This document shows, piece by piece, positions 52,977 through 62,430 of a stretch of DNA of 64,000 bases; position 1 is the stretch's first letter; each line of letters opens with the position of its first letter. Source of the DNA: Erythrobacter sp. SD-21 (GTDB lineage: Bacteria; Pseudomonadota; Alphaproteobacteria; Sphingomonadales; Sphingomonadaceae); contig NZ_ABCG01000004.1 in assembly GCF_000181515.1 (NCBI RefSeq), positions 203,389 to 267,388 of the forward strand, in the 5' to 3' direction. The notes below the pieces were generated by a model. The model made no database searches and was not told where the DNA came from. It saw only the letters and a list, made by a program, of their open reading frames with translations. Made by a program: the position numbers and the translations under genes.

Positions 52977-53711
52977 CTACTCTGCCAGCGACGTCCTGAG
53001 CCAGTCGGGGGCAAGGTCCGGGTCGATATCGCCGACGCGCAAGTGATCGATGGCGAGGCCCAGCTCCTCATAGGCGATCTTGCGCCGCTTCTCGTCGGAT
53101 TGCTCCAGCGGCACCACGACCAGCCGCCGGTTGATTTTGCTGCGCCAGTTCATCCGCGCGGTGTTTTCCTGGCCGATGTAGCAGCCTTTGTCGAAGGCCA
53201 CGCCATGGAGTTCGACCGCGTTGGTCTCCAACCATAATATGTCGCCCAGTTCCGCGCGGCCTTCGGGCACACCGAGCGACAGGCGATGCGCGCGGTATGC
53301 TTCGTCCGCCGATCCCTCATCCTCCGCCACCGGGGCGAGCCAGCGCTGGCCGAGCGCAGCCAGACGCGGATCGGGCGCGCCGCCGTCTCCCGTGTGGCCT
53401 TCCCAATGGACGCCGACTGTGTCGTCCACAGCAATGTCGATCTTGCGACGCAGGCGATAGAGGGAGAGGCGCTTAGCCAGTTCTTCGGCAATTTCGGCCT
53501 CGCAATCGAGCAGCAGTCCGTCATCGCCCGCAGGCCAGACGATCATGTCGAACAGCGCCTTGCCCTGCGGCGTAAGCAGCCCAGCATAGACAGGTAGCGC
53601 CTGCTTTACATCGCTCGTGAGCAAGCCTTGCAGGAAGTCGGCAATGCTTTCGCTGTCATCGGCGGGCGTCAGGCGCACGATGGCGCGGCTGGTGAGGCGG
53701 GTGGCTGTCAT
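52977..53711 (-). CDS. ygfZ: Folate-binding protein YgfZ (iron-sulfur cluster assembly)
   Basis: The 244-residue GcvT-like protein has the diagnostic KGCYIGQE motif in FDKGCYIGQENTARM, with the invariant Cys. The N-terminus reads TATRLTSRAIVRLTPADDSESIADFLQGLLTSD, then LTPQGKALFDMIVWPAGDDGLLLDCE. YgfZ uses tetrahydrofolate in repair or maturation of iron-sulfur enzymes. ATG 53711 was chosen; the frame reaches 53777 but the extra part is not conserved. It is divergent from the patatin gene, with 38 bases between the starts. Confidence 0.92.
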   Translation of the reverse strand: MTATRLTSRAIVRLTPADDSESIADFLQGLLTSDVKQALPVYAGLLTPQGKALFDMIVWPAGDDGLLLDCEAEIAEELAKRLSLYRLRRKIDIAVDDTVGVHWEGHTGDGGAPDPRLAALGQRWLAPVAEDEGSADEAYRAHRLSLGVPEGRAELGDILWLETNAVELHGVAFDKGCYIGQENTARMNWRSKINRRLVVVPLEQSDEKRRKIAYEELGLAIDHLRVGDIDPDLAPDWLRTSLAE

Positions 53712-53749
53712 GCGTGACAGATAGGCCGCCTGCCGCCATAGGCAACGGT

Positions 53750-54574
53750 ATGGATACCCGCTTTGATCAAATCGCATTCTCCGGTGGAGGCATTCGCTGC
53801 TTTTGGCATGGGGGTTTTCTATCGACAGCTGGTGATGCTTTGTCGCTCGATGTGAAGCGCGTGAGCGGTGTTTCGGGCGGAGCGCTCAGCGCAGCCGCGT
53901 GGCTTGGAAACCGCGAGCAGGATCTTCTGATGCTCATGACCGAGGCGTTCCGCATTAACGATGCCAATTTCGATAGGGGCAGCTCGAACTTCACCCCGCA
54001 TCAGGAAATATACCGTGCAGTTGTGGATACTACGCTCGACAAGGAAGCGATCGAACGGATCTGCGATGGGCCGGAGTATCAAGTTCATCTCTCCTGTCCT
54101 CCCAAACCCCTCCCGGCCCGCCTGGCAGCATCCTTCTACGGCGTTGCTTACAAGGTCGATCAATTCGTTCGCGGAACGCCCCATCTGGTGATCCCCAAGA
54201 AAGCGGGCCTGGGAGGGCTGTGCGTTGATGCGCGGCTAGCTGCGCGTGAGGGCAAGCTCGTCGATCTGGTTTGTGCTGCCGCAACGATTCCGCCCCTGTT
54301 CGACGTGCCCTGCTGGGATGGGGACCGAGTGCTCGATGGTGGGATGCTGGACAAAGCGCCCATGCCGCAGCCCGATCGCGGTCGTACCCTTGTGCTGCTC
54401 AGTAGTCGTTACGCGAACCTGCCGCAGACATGCCGACGGACCTATGTCCAGCCGAGCGAAGAGGTGGCGGCGGACAAGATCGACTTCTCCGATGCCACGA
54501 AGGTCGAGCGGACCTGGGCTCAGGGCGAAAAGGACGGGCGCCATTGGCTGGCGCAGCATGACCTCGACGACTAA
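53750..54574 (+). CDS. Patatin-like phospholipase
   Basis: The 274-residue protein has the patatin landmarks: IAFSGGGIRCFWHGGFL (oxyanion hole Gly-rich loop), the nucleophile elbow SGVSGGALSAAAW (GxSxG), and DGGMLDKAPMPQ (catalytic Asp of the Ser-Asp dyad). It hydrolyses acyl esters of phospholipids or neutral lipids. No signal peptide is seen. GTGxxxATG spacing supports ATG 53750 over ATG 53714. It is 9 bases before pyrC and may be cotranscribed. Confidence 0.87.
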   Translation: MDTRFDQIAFSGGGIRCFWHGGFLSTAGDALSLDVKRVSGVSGGALSAAAWLGNREQDLLMLMTEAFRINDANFDRGSSNFTPHQEIYRAVVDTTLDKEAIERICDGPEYQVHLSCPPKPLPARLAASFYGVAYKVDQFVRGTPHLVIPKKAGLGGLCVDARLAAREGKLVDLVCAAATIPPLFDVPCWDGDRVLDGGMLDKAPMPQPDRGRTLVLLSSRYANLPQTCRRTYVQPSEEVAADKIDFSDATKVERTWAQGEKDGRHWLAQHDLDD

Positions 54575-54583
54575 AGGCTTGTC

Positions 54584-55621
54584 ATGATCGAATCGCTGAC
54601 CATCCGCCGCCCCGACGACTGGCATCTCCACTTCCGCGACGGCGAGACCATGCGCGCCGTAGTGCCGCATACCGCGCGCCAGTTCGCCCGCGCGATCGTC
54701 ATGCCCAATCTCGCCCCACCGGTGACCACCAGCGCGCTTGCCGATGCTTATCGCACCCGCATCCTCGAAGCAGTCCCGGAGGGCGTGGAGTTCACGCCGC
54801 TGATGACCGCCTATCTCACCGACGAGACCGATGCCGACGACCTAGCGGCGGGCTTCGCGGATGGTGTGCTGACCGCGGCCAAGCTCTACCCGGCAGGCGC
54901 GACCACCAACTCTGCCCACGGCGTGACCGACATCGCGAATATCGAGCGCGTGCTGGAAAAGATGGCCGCGATCGGGATGCCGCTCTGCGTCCATGGCGAG
55001 GTCACCCATGCCGAGATCGACATCTTCGACCGTGAGGCGGTGTTCATCGACCGCATCCTCGCCCCGCTGGTGGAACGCCTGCCCGAGTTGAAGGTTATCT
55101 TCGAACACATCACCACGAAACAGGCCGCCGAGTTCGTCGACGCGACCGGCCCCAAGGTGGGCGCGACGATCACCCCGCAGCACCTCCACATCAACCGCAA
55201 CGCCATCCTCGTGGGCGGCATTCGCCCGCATATGTTCTGCCTTCCCGTCGCCAAGCGCGAGGAGCACCGGCTCGCGCTACGCAAGGCGGCGACTTCGGGA
55301 TCGGCCAAGTACTTCCTCGGTACCGACAGCGCGCCGCATCATCGCCATGCGAAGGAAAGCGACTGCGGGTGCGCAGGCATATTCAACGCGCCCTTCGCGC
55401 TTGAGAGTTATGTCACCGTCTTCGACAAGGAGGGAGCGCTCGATCACTTCGAGGCGTTCGCCAGCCTCAACGGACCAGCGTTCTACGGTCTTCCCGTCAA
55501 CGAGAAGAGGGTGACGCTGGAAAAGGCTGCTGTCGAGGTTCCGGCCGAGGTCAATGGCGGAGAGGCCGAGATCGTGCCCTTCCACGCGGGCGAAACGCTT
55601 AAATGGCGGCTGGCTTCCTAG
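54584..55621 (+). CDS. pyrC: Dihydroorotase
   Basis: PyrC cyclises N-carbamoyl-aspartate to dihydroorotate. The 345-residue protein is the PyrC-type (type II) enzyme, with zinc site [18 protein letters not shown], carboxylated Lys in [30 protein letters not shown] and [13 protein letters not shown]. The C-terminus overlaps the convergent rarD gene by 23 bases. ATG 54584 is the normal start ([16 protein letters not shown]). Confidence 0.95.
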   Translation: MIESLTIRRPDDWHLHFRDGETMRAVVPHTARQFARAIVMPNLAPPVTTSALADAYRTRILEAVPEGVEFTPLMTAYLTDETDADDLAAGFADGVLTAAKLYPAGATTNSAHGVTDIANIERVLEKMAAIGMPLCVHGEVTHAEIDIFDREAVFIDRILAPLVERLPELKVIFEHITTKQAAEFVDATGPKVGATITPQHLHINRNAILVGGIRPHMFCLPVAKREEHRLALRKAATSGSAKYFLGTDSAPHHRHAKESDCGCAGIFNAPFALESYVTVFDKEGALDHFEAFASLNGPAFYGLPVNEKRVTLEKAAVEVPAEVNGGEAEIVPFHAGETLKWRLAS

Positions 55622-56501
55622 ACCGCGCGACGAGGTCCCAAACGAAGATCGCCGCTGCCGCCCAGATACAGGCGAAGCACGCGGCCTGAACGGGCTTCAA
55701 CTCCTCGCCGAACACGGTGAGGCCGAGGATGAAGACGATGCTCGGCGCCAGGAACTGGATGAAGCCGAGCGTCGAATAGGGCAGCCGCCTTGCTGCAATG
55801 GCGAACATCAGCAGCGGGAAGGCCGTGAGCGCGCCGCCGAGCATGATCGCGAGGCTCAGGCCCGTTTCCTGCGTGAAGGCCGATCCGGCCGGTGTGCCCG
55901 CGTAATAGAAGGCGACCACCGAGGCAGGCACGAGCAGCACCAGCGACTCGATCGTCAGGCCGGGGAGGGCCCCCACATCGACCTGCTTGCGAATGAGGCC
56001 ATAGGTGCCGAAGCTCAGCGCCAGCGTCAGGCTGATCCAGAGCGTCGTCAGCGCGCCGCCCAAAAGGAGCGAGACGCCCACCGCCGCCAGCGCCACCGCA
56101 ACCCACTGCGCCCGCGACAACCGCTCCTTCAGCAAAAGCGTGCCAAGCAGCACGTTGATCAGCGGGTTGATGTAATAGCCAAGGCTGGCGGCGTAGACGT
56201 AGTTGCTCTGGATCGCCCAGACATAGACCACCCAATTAACTGCGATCAGCGTGGCGCTCAGGAATAGCCAGCCCATGGTGCGCGGGTTGGAAAGCGCAGC
56301 GCGCAGCTGCGGCAGTTGCTTTCGTACAGCGACGATCAGCAGGCACAGCGGCAACGTCCAGATGATCCGCCAGCCGACGAATTCCATCGCCGGAACGCTC
56401 CGCACCAAGATCAGGTAGAGCGGCAGGAAGCCCCAGATCAGATAGGCTCCGAGCGCTGCCCAAAGGCCTGTCCGGGGGTGTTCGGTTGCTGTCGTTTCCA
56501 T
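55599..56501 (-). CDS. rarD: RarD-type EamA transporter
   Basis: The 300-residue protein has ten membrane segments in two EamA repeats: [23 protein letters not shown] at the N-terminus, [32 protein letters not shown] (the RarD signature), then [21 protein letters not shown]. RarD proteins export small solutes; original work linked it to chloramphenicol resistance in Pseudomonas. ATG 56501 was chosen over a start at 56540 because the conserved N-terminus follows. The 3' end overlaps pyrC by 23 bases in the opposite direction. Confidence 0.92.
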   Translation of the reverse strand: METTATEHPRTGLWAALGAYLIWGFLPLYLILVRSVPAMEFVGWRIIWTLPLCLLIVAVRKQLPQLRAALSNPRTMGWLFLSATLIAVNWVVYVWAIQSNYVYAASLGYYINPLINVLLGTLLLKERLSRAQWVAVALAAVGVSLLLGGALTTLWISLTLALSFGTYGLIRKQVDVGALPGLTIESLVLLVPASVVAFYYAGTPAGSAFTQETGLSLAIMLGGALTAFPLLMFAIAARRLPYSTLGFIQFLAPSIVFILGLTVFGEELKPVQAACFACIWAAAAIFVWDLVARSRKPAAI

Positions 56502-56681
56502 GAATGAGACGCGCCTAGGCCGGGGCGTTGGCCCCTGCAAGCCTCATCTCGTCGGCTGAGAAAACACGGCTCGTCGATAAATCGAAATCTGACCGCTGCG
56601 TTGCAATCGGTTCAGGAAAGCGAGCGTAATACTGAACGGCATCAGGATAACCCGAGTCGAATACGACCAAAGGAAACGCTC

Positions 56682-57203
56682 ATGCCAAAGCTCACGAAGA
56701 CCATCTCGCTGGCCCTTGCCGCAACCGGCCTCACCCTTGCCATGCCGGCAAGCGCTGCCGTTCCCATGCAGGCCGCTCCGCAGGTGCAGATGCATGCCGG
56801 CGCGCATGCCGACATCGCTGCGGACACGACCTTCGAGCACGGCAAGAAGCACAGGAAGTACAAGAAGCGCAAGCATCGCCGCCACCATCACGACCGCTAC
56901 TACGGCGAGCGTGTCGTGGTCGTCCGTGAGCGCGCTCCGCGTCCCTATTACATGGGTTACGATCGCAATTGGGGCCAGCCGGTCCGTCGCGACACCCGTA
57001 TCTGGCGCGGCCGCGATAGCCGTTATTATTGCCGCAAGGACGACGGCACGACCGGTCTGCTGGTCGGTGCGGGCGTCGGCGCGCTGATCGGTCATGAAGT
57101 CGCCGGTCGCGGCGGTGACCGTACGCTCGGCGCGATCATCGGCGGTGCGGCGGGCGCGCTGCTCGGCCGCTCGATCGACCGTTCCAGCACGCGCTGCGGC
57201 TAG
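56682..57203 (+). CDS. Glycine-zipper 2TM protein, secreted, His/Lys/Arg-rich
   Basis: The 173-residue protein has a signal peptide (KTISLALAATGLTLAMPAS, cut after ASA), a strongly basic middle (KKHRKYKKRKHRRHHHDRYY), an Arg/Tyr-rich linker and a C-terminal glycine-zipper pair (TGLLVGAGVGALIGHEVAG and TLGAIIGGAAGALLGRSID), which inserts in or lies on the outer membrane. It resembles the RcnB/SlyB-like group. AAGGAAACGCTC precedes the ATG. The function is unknown; envelope stress or metal binding by the His cluster is possible. Confidence 0.83.
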   Translation: MPKLTKTISLALAATGLTLAMPASAAVPMQAAPQVQMHAGAHADIAADTTFEHGKKHRKYKKRKHRRHHHDRYYGERVVVVRERAPRPYYMGYDRNWGQPVRRDTRIWRGRDSRYYCRKDDGTTGLLVGAGVGALIGHEVAGRGGDRTLGAIIGGAAGALLGRSIDRSSTRCG

Positions 57204-57290
57204 TCAAATAGCGAACTTTCGGACTGCGCCCACCCGCAGTTCGGAGGGGGCGACCCTTCGGGTCGTACTGGGCGTCGTCCTGAACCTTGC

Positions 57291-57314
57291 AAAAAGGGAA
57301 GGGCGGCGCCCTTC
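57291..57314 (-). terminator. Terminator of astD, overlapping its stop codon
   Basis: Read leftward, GAAGGGC (57314-57308) and GCCCTTC (57304-57298) form a 7-bp stem with loop GCC, then CC and TTTTT (57295-57291). The first G is the last base of the astD TAG stop codon. Confidence 0.75.
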
Positions 57315-58762
57315 TACGTGTGCGCGTCCTTGGACTTGCGGGTCGGCTTTACGCCATCCTTGAGGCCCACGCCGATGCTTGCGCGCGGCTGGTCGACCTC
57401 GGTGCTGGCCACTGGATAGGCGCAGTAATCGGCCGCGTAATAGGCTGCGGGGCGATGATTGCCCGATAGCCCGATGCCGCCGAACGGCGCTGCCGAGGAA
57501 GCACCATTGGTCGGGCGGTTCCAATTGACAATGCCCGCGCGGGTCTCGGTCCAGAATTTCTCGAAATCGTCCGGATCGCCGCCGATCAAAGAGGCCGAAA
57601 GGCCGTAACGGGTGTTGTTCGCTTCGGCGATCGCCTCGTCGAAATCCTTCACGCGGATGACCTGGATCAGCGGGCCGAACAGCTCGACATCCGGCCGGTC
57701 CTCAATGGCGGTCGTTTCGATGATGCCGGGCGTGAGGAAGGGCAGGTCCTCCTGCGGGCGGGTCATCTTGAGGATTGCCTCGCCGCCATGGGCCAGCAGA
57801 GCGTCCTGACTTTCGATCATCATGTCGGCGGTCGGGTTGTCGATCACCGTGCCCATGAAAGGCTGCGGCTCTGCGAATGGCTCGTCGACGATGAGGCGCT
57901 CGGCGAGGCTTTTCACGGCCGGGATGATTTCGTCATAGACGCTGTCGAGCACGATCAGGCGGCGCGCGGCTGTGCAGCGCTGGCCGGCGGTGGTGTAGGC
58001 CGACTGGATGATCGTGACCGCCGCATCTTCGATCTTGGGTGTGTCGAGGACGACGATCGGGTTGTTGCCGCCCATTTCGAGCGCCACGATCTTGGCCGGG
58101 TTGCCGGCGAGCTTCTTGTTGATCGCGATCCCCGCCGGGGCCGAGCCGGTGAACAGCACGCCGTCGACGGCATCGTGCGCGACCAGCGCCTTGCCCATGT
58201 CCGGCCCGCCGTGGAGGCACTGGATCACCCCTTCGGGCACTTCGGCCTCGTGGAACAGCTTGGTCAGGAATTCGCCCACCGCCGGGGTCTTCTCGCTCGG
58301 CTTGAAGACGACGACATTGCCCGCGATCAGCGCCGGCACGATGTGGCCGTTGGGCAGGTGGGCGGGAAAGTTGTAGGGGCCGAGCACCGCCATCAACCCA
58401 TGCGGTTTGTGGCGCAGCGCCGCGCTGCCCTGAAGCGCGCTGTCGAGCTTCTTCTGGCCGGTGCGTTCGGCATAGGCCTTGATCGAGATCTCGACCTTGT
58501 TCTTGACCGCTTCGACCTCGGTGCGGGCCTCCCACAGGGGTTTGCCAGTTTCGCGCGCGATCAGTTCGGCGAACGGTTCGGCGTGTTTCAGCACCTGGTT
58601 GGCGAAGCGGCGCATCAGTTCCATGCGGACCGCGGGTGATTGCCGCGCCCAATCGCGCTTTGCCGCCAGCGCGCGTTCCATCACCTTGTCGATATTGCCG
58701 ACCTTGCCGCGCCAGATCTGGTTGCCCGTCGCCGGCTCGGTGGAAATCATCTTGTCAGACAC
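57314..58762 (-). CDS. astD: Succinylglutamate-semialdehyde dehydrogenase
   Basis: AstD is the NAD+-dependent fourth enzyme of the arginine succinyltransferase pathway. The 482-residue protein has the ALDH signatures LGPYNFPAHLPNGHIVPAL, FTGSAPAGIAIN, the general base Glu in ALEMGGNNPIVV and the nucleophile Cys in TTAGQRCTAARRL. The start is probably GTG 58762 (M-SDKMISTEPATGN), with AAGGACAGG upstream; ATG 58750 is possible. astA, astB and astE are not in the window. It sits 70 bases downstream of selO's stop on the same strand. Confidence 0.93.
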   Translation of the reverse strand: MSDKMISTEPATGNQIWRGKVGNIDKVMERALAAKRDWARQSPAVRMELMRRFANQVLKHAEPFAELIARETGKPLWEARTEVEAVKNKVEISIKAYAERTGQKKLDSALQGSAALRHKPHGLMAVLGPYNFPAHLPNGHIVPALIAGNVVVFKPSEKTPAVGEFLTKLFHEAEVPEGVIQCLHGGPDMGKALVAHDAVDGVLFTGSAPAGIAINKKLAGNPAKIVALEMGGNNPIVVLDTPKIEDAAVTIIQSAYTTAGQRCTAARRLIVLDSVYDEIIPAVKSLAERLIVDEPFAEPQPFMGTVIDNPTADMMIESQDALLAHGGEAILKMTRPQEDLPFLTPGIIETTAIEDRPDVELFGPLIQVIRVKDFDEAIAEANNTRYGLSASLIGGDPDDFEKFWTETRAGIVNWNRPTNGASSAAPFGGIGLSGNHRPAAYYAADYCAYPVASTEVDQPRASIGVGLKDGVKPTRKSKDAHT

Positions 58763-58832
58763 GAAAGCCTGTCCTTCAACCCGTTGCCCATTTGGCAACT
58801 GCCTATGTGCCTTCTGCCTCGTCGCGTCAATT

Positions 58833-60236
58833 TCAGAGACAGCTAATGTGTCCACAAGGGACGGGGGCAGGGCCATGCGCATCGCCCATGCGGCGCAGGC
58901 GTGTGACTTTCTCTTGGAGCGGGTCCCAGTCGTCGCGCTCGTCGATTGCGGACCAGATCGCCTCCACCTCGTTGATGAGCATGCTCTCGGGCGCGCTCTC
59001 GCTCCAATAGGCGTGCGTGTCCTCGACCTTGTCGTAGGTGCCGAGCAGTTCGGCAATCTCGCCCGTCGCCCCGCCCGTGCGCAGGCGGTAGAAGAAGGCG
59101 TCGGGCTGTTCGCCACTGGCCGCCATTTCGGCCTCGCACGCGCCGACCAGCCGACCGTCCTCCTCGCCCCCTCTGGGCACGAGGCCGAGCCGCCAGCACC
59201 AGCGCCGCCCGACCGCCTCCATGTAGAGCGGCCCAAACCGCTCCATCGCAGCGATCAGCGGCGGCGCGTCGGCCAGCAGGCGCAGCGCGATGGCGAACTG
59301 GCCGCAATTCCAGTGCAGCGCTTCGGGCTGGCGGCCGAAAGCGTAGAGGCCCTGGTGGTCGAAATAGGCGGCGGTGAAGCCCGGCTCCCACTTTGGCAGG
59401 AACCGCCAGGGACCGTAATCGAAGCTCTCGCCCGAAATGTTCATATTGTCGGTGTTGAGCACGCCGTGGACGAAGCCTGCCACCATCCAGCTGGCGGCAA
59501 GGTCGGCAAGCCGTTCGACCACGAGGTGCATGAGGCGCACGGCCGGATCCTCGCGGCCCGGCGCGTCTTCGGGCGGAGGCGGGCCGGGGAAATGTTCGAG
59601 GCAATAGGCGACCAGCGCTTCCATATGGGCCTGCTCCTCCAGCACGAGCAGGCGCTGGAAGGTGCCGATGCGGATATGGCTGTGGCTCAGCCGCGTCATC
59701 ACCGCCGAACGGGTGGGCGAGGGTTCGTCGCCGCGCTCAAGTTGCTCGCCAGTCTCGACGATGCTGAACGTCTTGGAGGTGTAGACCCCCAGCGCCTCGA
59801 GCATTTCGGTGGCGAGGATTTCGCGCACGCCACCTTTCAGCGTCAGCCGTCCATCACCCGCGCGGCTCCACGGCGTCTGGCCCGATCCCTTGGTGCCGAG
59901 ATCGAGCAAGCGGCCCGCGCCATCGCGCATCTGGGCGAAGAGAAAGCCGCGCCCGTCGCCGATTTCGGGATTGTACACGCGGAACTGGTGGCCGTGGTAT
60001 CGCAGCGCGAGCGGCTGGGGGAGGTTGTCCTCCAGCGATTCGAAACGTCCGAAATGCCGCGCCCAGTCGTTGTCCGACAGATCACCCAGACCGACGGCGG
60101 CAGCCCAGCGGTTGTTCCGGAAACGCAGCGTCGTCTCGGGGAAATCCGCCGGTGCGACCGGATCGCCAAGCCAGTCCGCAAGCTCCGTTATAGGGGTTTC
60201 GGGGCGGTAATCGGCGGGTTCGGGGGCGCTTGGCAT
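58833..60236 (-). CDS. selO: SelO protein adenylyltransferase (YdiU family)
   Basis: SelO is a pseudokinase-like enzyme that transfers AMP to hydroxyl groups of proteins, linked to redox homeostasis. The 467-residue protein has the family regions ALRYHGHQFRVYNPEIGDGRGFLFAQ, DLGTKGSGQTPWSR.GDGRLTLKGG, REILATEMLEALGV, MTRLSHSHIRIGTFQRL, HGVLNTDNMNISG and DYGPWRFL. It is a little shorter than the roughly 480-residue norm and ends CGHISCL with two Cys near the end. ATG 60236 is the natural start. Confidence 0.9.
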   Translation of the reverse strand: MPSAPEPADYRPETPITELADWLGDPVAPADFPETTLRFRNNRWAAAVGLGDLSDNDWARHFGRFESLEDNLPQPLALRYHGHQFRVYNPEIGDGRGFLFAQMRDGAGRLLDLGTKGSGQTPWSRAGDGRLTLKGGVREILATEMLEALGVYTSKTFSIVETGEQLERGDEPSPTRSAVMTRLSHSHIRIGTFQRLLVLEEQAHMEALVAYCLEHFPGPPPPEDAPGREDPAVRLMHLVVERLADLAASWMVAGFVHGVLNTDNMNISGESFDYGPWRFLPKWEPGFTAAYFDHQGLYAFGRQPEALHWNCGQFAIALRLLADAPPLIAAMERFGPLYMEAVGRRWCWRLGLVPRGGEEDGRLVGACEAEMAASGEQPDAFFYRLRTGGATGEIAELLGTYDKVEDTHAYWSESAPESMLINEVEAIWSAIDERDDWDPLQEKVTRLRRMGDAHGPAPVPCGHISCL

Positions 60237-60315
60237 GGGGTCTGGATGGGGCGCATGGGCGGGTCATGCAAGTCGTCTCTCGAAATTTACGCAAAGCCGC
60301 GCTACCGGAGCAGGC

Positions 60316-61197
60316 ATGGATAGCGAATTCAGCGAGCGCAGCTGGCAAAGCCCCGACGGGCTGGAGCTGTATTTCCGCGATTATGCCGCGGGCGGCGAGG
60401 GTGCACCGAGCGGCAAGCTGCCGGTCATCTGCCTCCACGGCCTTACCCGCAACAGCCGCGATTTCGAAGGGCTGGCCCCGCATATTGCGGCGCAGGGCCA
60501 CCGCGTAATCGTCCCCGACATGCGTGGCCGCGGGCAGAGCGCCTATGCCGACGACAGCGCGACCTACGCCGTCCCCACCTATATCGCCGACGTCATGGCG
60601 CTTCTGGCGCAGGAAGGGATCGACCGCTTCGTGTCGGTGGGCACCTCGATGGGCGGCATCATGACCATGCTGATGGCGCAGTTCGCTCCGGAAAAGATCG
60701 CCGGGGCGGTCATCAACGACATCGGTCCGGTGGTCGACCCGCAGGGGATCGACAAGATCAAGACCTATCTCGGCAAGGGCGGCAGCTTCCCGACCTGGAT
60801 GCACGCCGCACGCAGCCTCGAGGAAGTCCACGGCGAATCGCACCCCGGCTTCGACACGAACGACTGGATCCAGATGGCCAAGCGTTCGATGACGCTGTGC
60901 AACAACGGCCGGATCGCCTTCGATTACGATATGAAGATCGCGGAGCCTTTCTCCGCCGCCGACGAGAACGCCGTTCCGCCAGACCTCTGGCCGGGCTTCG
61001 AGGCACTGGCGGCGAAACCGCTCCTGCTCGTGCGCGGCGGCATCTCGGTCATTCTGAGCGCGGAGACGCTGGCCGAGATGCAGGCCCGTGCGCCCGATGC
61101 GGACGTAGTGGTCATTCCCGATGCGGGCCATGCGCCCACGCTCGACGAACCCAAGGTGCGCAGCGCCATCGAAGCCCTGCTGAACGCCGCGCAATGA
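60316..61197 (+). CDS. Alpha/beta hydrolase with Ser nucleophile
   Basis: The 293-residue protein has ICLHGLTRNSRDF (HG oxyanion site), VPDMRGRGQSAYADD, the nucleophile elbow VGTSMGGIMTM (Ser), and a late His in IPDAGHAPTLDEP. Unlike the other hydrolases in this window, the nucleophile is Ser, so it is an esterase or C-C hydrolase type. ATG 60316 was chosen. Its stop overlaps the glycosyltransferase start (ATGA), so both are translated together. Confidence 0.87.
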   Translation: MDSEFSERSWQSPDGLELYFRDYAAGGEGAPSGKLPVICLHGLTRNSRDFEGLAPHIAAQGHRVIVPDMRGRGQSAYADDSATYAVPTYIADVMALLAQEGIDRFVSVGTSMGGIMTMLMAQFAPEKIAGAVINDIGPVVDPQGIDKIKTYLGKGGSFPTWMHAARSLEEVHGESHPGFDTNDWIQMAKRSMTLCNNGRIAFDYDMKIAEPFSAADENAVPPDLWPGFEALAAKPLLLVRGGISVILSAETLAEMQARAPDADVVVIPDAGHAPTLDEPKVRSAIEALLNAAQ

Positions 61198-62297
61198 GCG
61201 CTGCCGACGACGGCCTCGCGCCGAATGTGCTGCACGTCCTGCCCACGCGGCAGTCTGCCGAGCTGATCGCCGCTTTCGGCAACAGGTTGCGCCACACGCT
61301 GGTCACTCCGGACGGCGAACTGCCCGCCGGGCTTCGCAGGAGCCCCTATCTGAAGACCGCAAGCGAGTTCCCGCCGCTGGACGGGGCGCTGCTCCCCGGG
61401 CGGTTGCAGAAGCTGGCGCGCGCCATGACGCCCTTCGACCTTGTGCTGACGCATGGCTACGAAGCGCTCGACGTCGCCATGGCGCATACGCTGTTCAAGG
61501 ATGCCATGAACCTGCCGCCGCTCGTGCATCACGAGCACAAGCCGGACGTGAAACCGGGGGTGAAGCGCACATGGTATCGGCGGATCGCGCTCGGCAAGTC
61601 CGCCGGGCTGGTCGTGCCGGGAGAGGCGCTGGAAGAGCGGGCGCTGGTCGATTGGCAGCAACCGATGGGCCGCGTCAAACGCATCCCGCCTGCAGTCGAC
61701 ACCAAGGGTTTCGCACGAAAACCCCGGAACGACAGCCTCCGGCTGATCAAGCACAAGGGCGAGCGCTGGATCGGGTGCTGGCCGCACGCGGCGGACGGCC
61801 CGCAGCTGGCCGGACTTGTCGAGGCCATGGCTCGCCTGGACGAGGACTGGCACCTGGTCGTGCCGGGCGAGGAGGGTCTGCGTTCGCAGGTTGAAGCACA
61901 GGTCGACCGGCTCGAGCTGAACGACCGCGTGCATTTTCTCGAAGGGCTGGCCAATCCGGTCAAGGTGATGGGCCTGTTCGACATCTTCGTGGAGCTATCG
62001 CCGGCGCGCGGTTTCCCGATCCATGTGGTCGAGGCTATGGCGGCGAGCGTCCCGATCCTCGCGCCGCGCACGCACGAGATCGAGGGCATCGTGGCCGAGG
62101 CCAATCACGAATGGCTCTACGATCCGGAAACTTGGGACACCCTGTCCGCCTATCTCGGCGCGCTGGCCGGGGACAAGGCGCTGCGGGCGACGCTCGGCAA
62201 AGCGAACCGGGCGCAGACGGTACAGGCGTTCGACCGCGACAAGGTCTTCGCCACCTGCCGCCGCCTCTATGCCAGCGCGATGAAACGCGAATTCTGA
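61194..62297 (+). CDS. GT4-like glycosyltransferase
   Basis: The 367-residue protein has a GT-B fold: N-terminal LHVLPTRQSAELIAAFGNRLRHTLV, linker region VPGEALEERALVDWQQ, then the C-terminal nucleotide-sugar domain DEDWHLVVPGEEGLRSQVEAQVDRLELNDRVHFLEG and the E-x7-E-type ELSPARGFPIHVVEAMAASVPILAP. It likely adds sugar to a lipid or polysaccharide in the cytoplasm. The HHEHKPDV segment could bind metal or acceptor. Start ATGA overlaps the hydrolase. Confidence 0.82.
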   Translation: MSAADDGLAPNVLHVLPTRQSAELIAAFGNRLRHTLVTPDGELPAGLRRSPYLKTASEFPPLDGALLPGRLQKLARAMTPFDLVLTHGYEALDVAMAHTLFKDAMNLPPLVHHEHKPDVKPGVKRTWYRRIALGKSAGLVVPGEALEERALVDWQQPMGRVKRIPPAVDTKGFARKPRNDSLRLIKHKGERWIGCWPHAADGPQLAGLVEAMARLDEDWHLVVPGEEGLRSQVEAQVDRLELNDRVHFLEGLANPVKVMGLFDIFVELSPARGFPIHVVEAMAASVPILAPRTHEIEGIVAEANHEWLYDPETWDTLSAYLGALAGDKALRATLGKANRAQTVQAFDRDKVFATCRRLYASAMKREF

Positions 62298-62430
62298 TCG
62301 TTGCCTTTCATGGCCCGTTCACTCGGGCGGGGACAGGCAGGAGGCAAGATATGCCAAGGCATTGCCCTTAACAGGCGGGATGCCTAAAGACCCGCGAACC
62401 CAATTTTCAAGGACCGGAGCCCGCCGCAAA

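Noticed and set aside
53758..53770. TTTGATCAAA palindrome near the patatin start.
   Set aside because: It lies inside the coding sequence and lacks the 4-base centre of an FNR box; explained by codons Phe-Asp-Gln-Ile.
57251..57265. CGACCC-TTC-GGGTCG hairpin after the glycine-zipper gene.
   Set aside because: No T-run follows, and the stem is only 6 bp. It may slow polymerase, but I could not support a terminator call.
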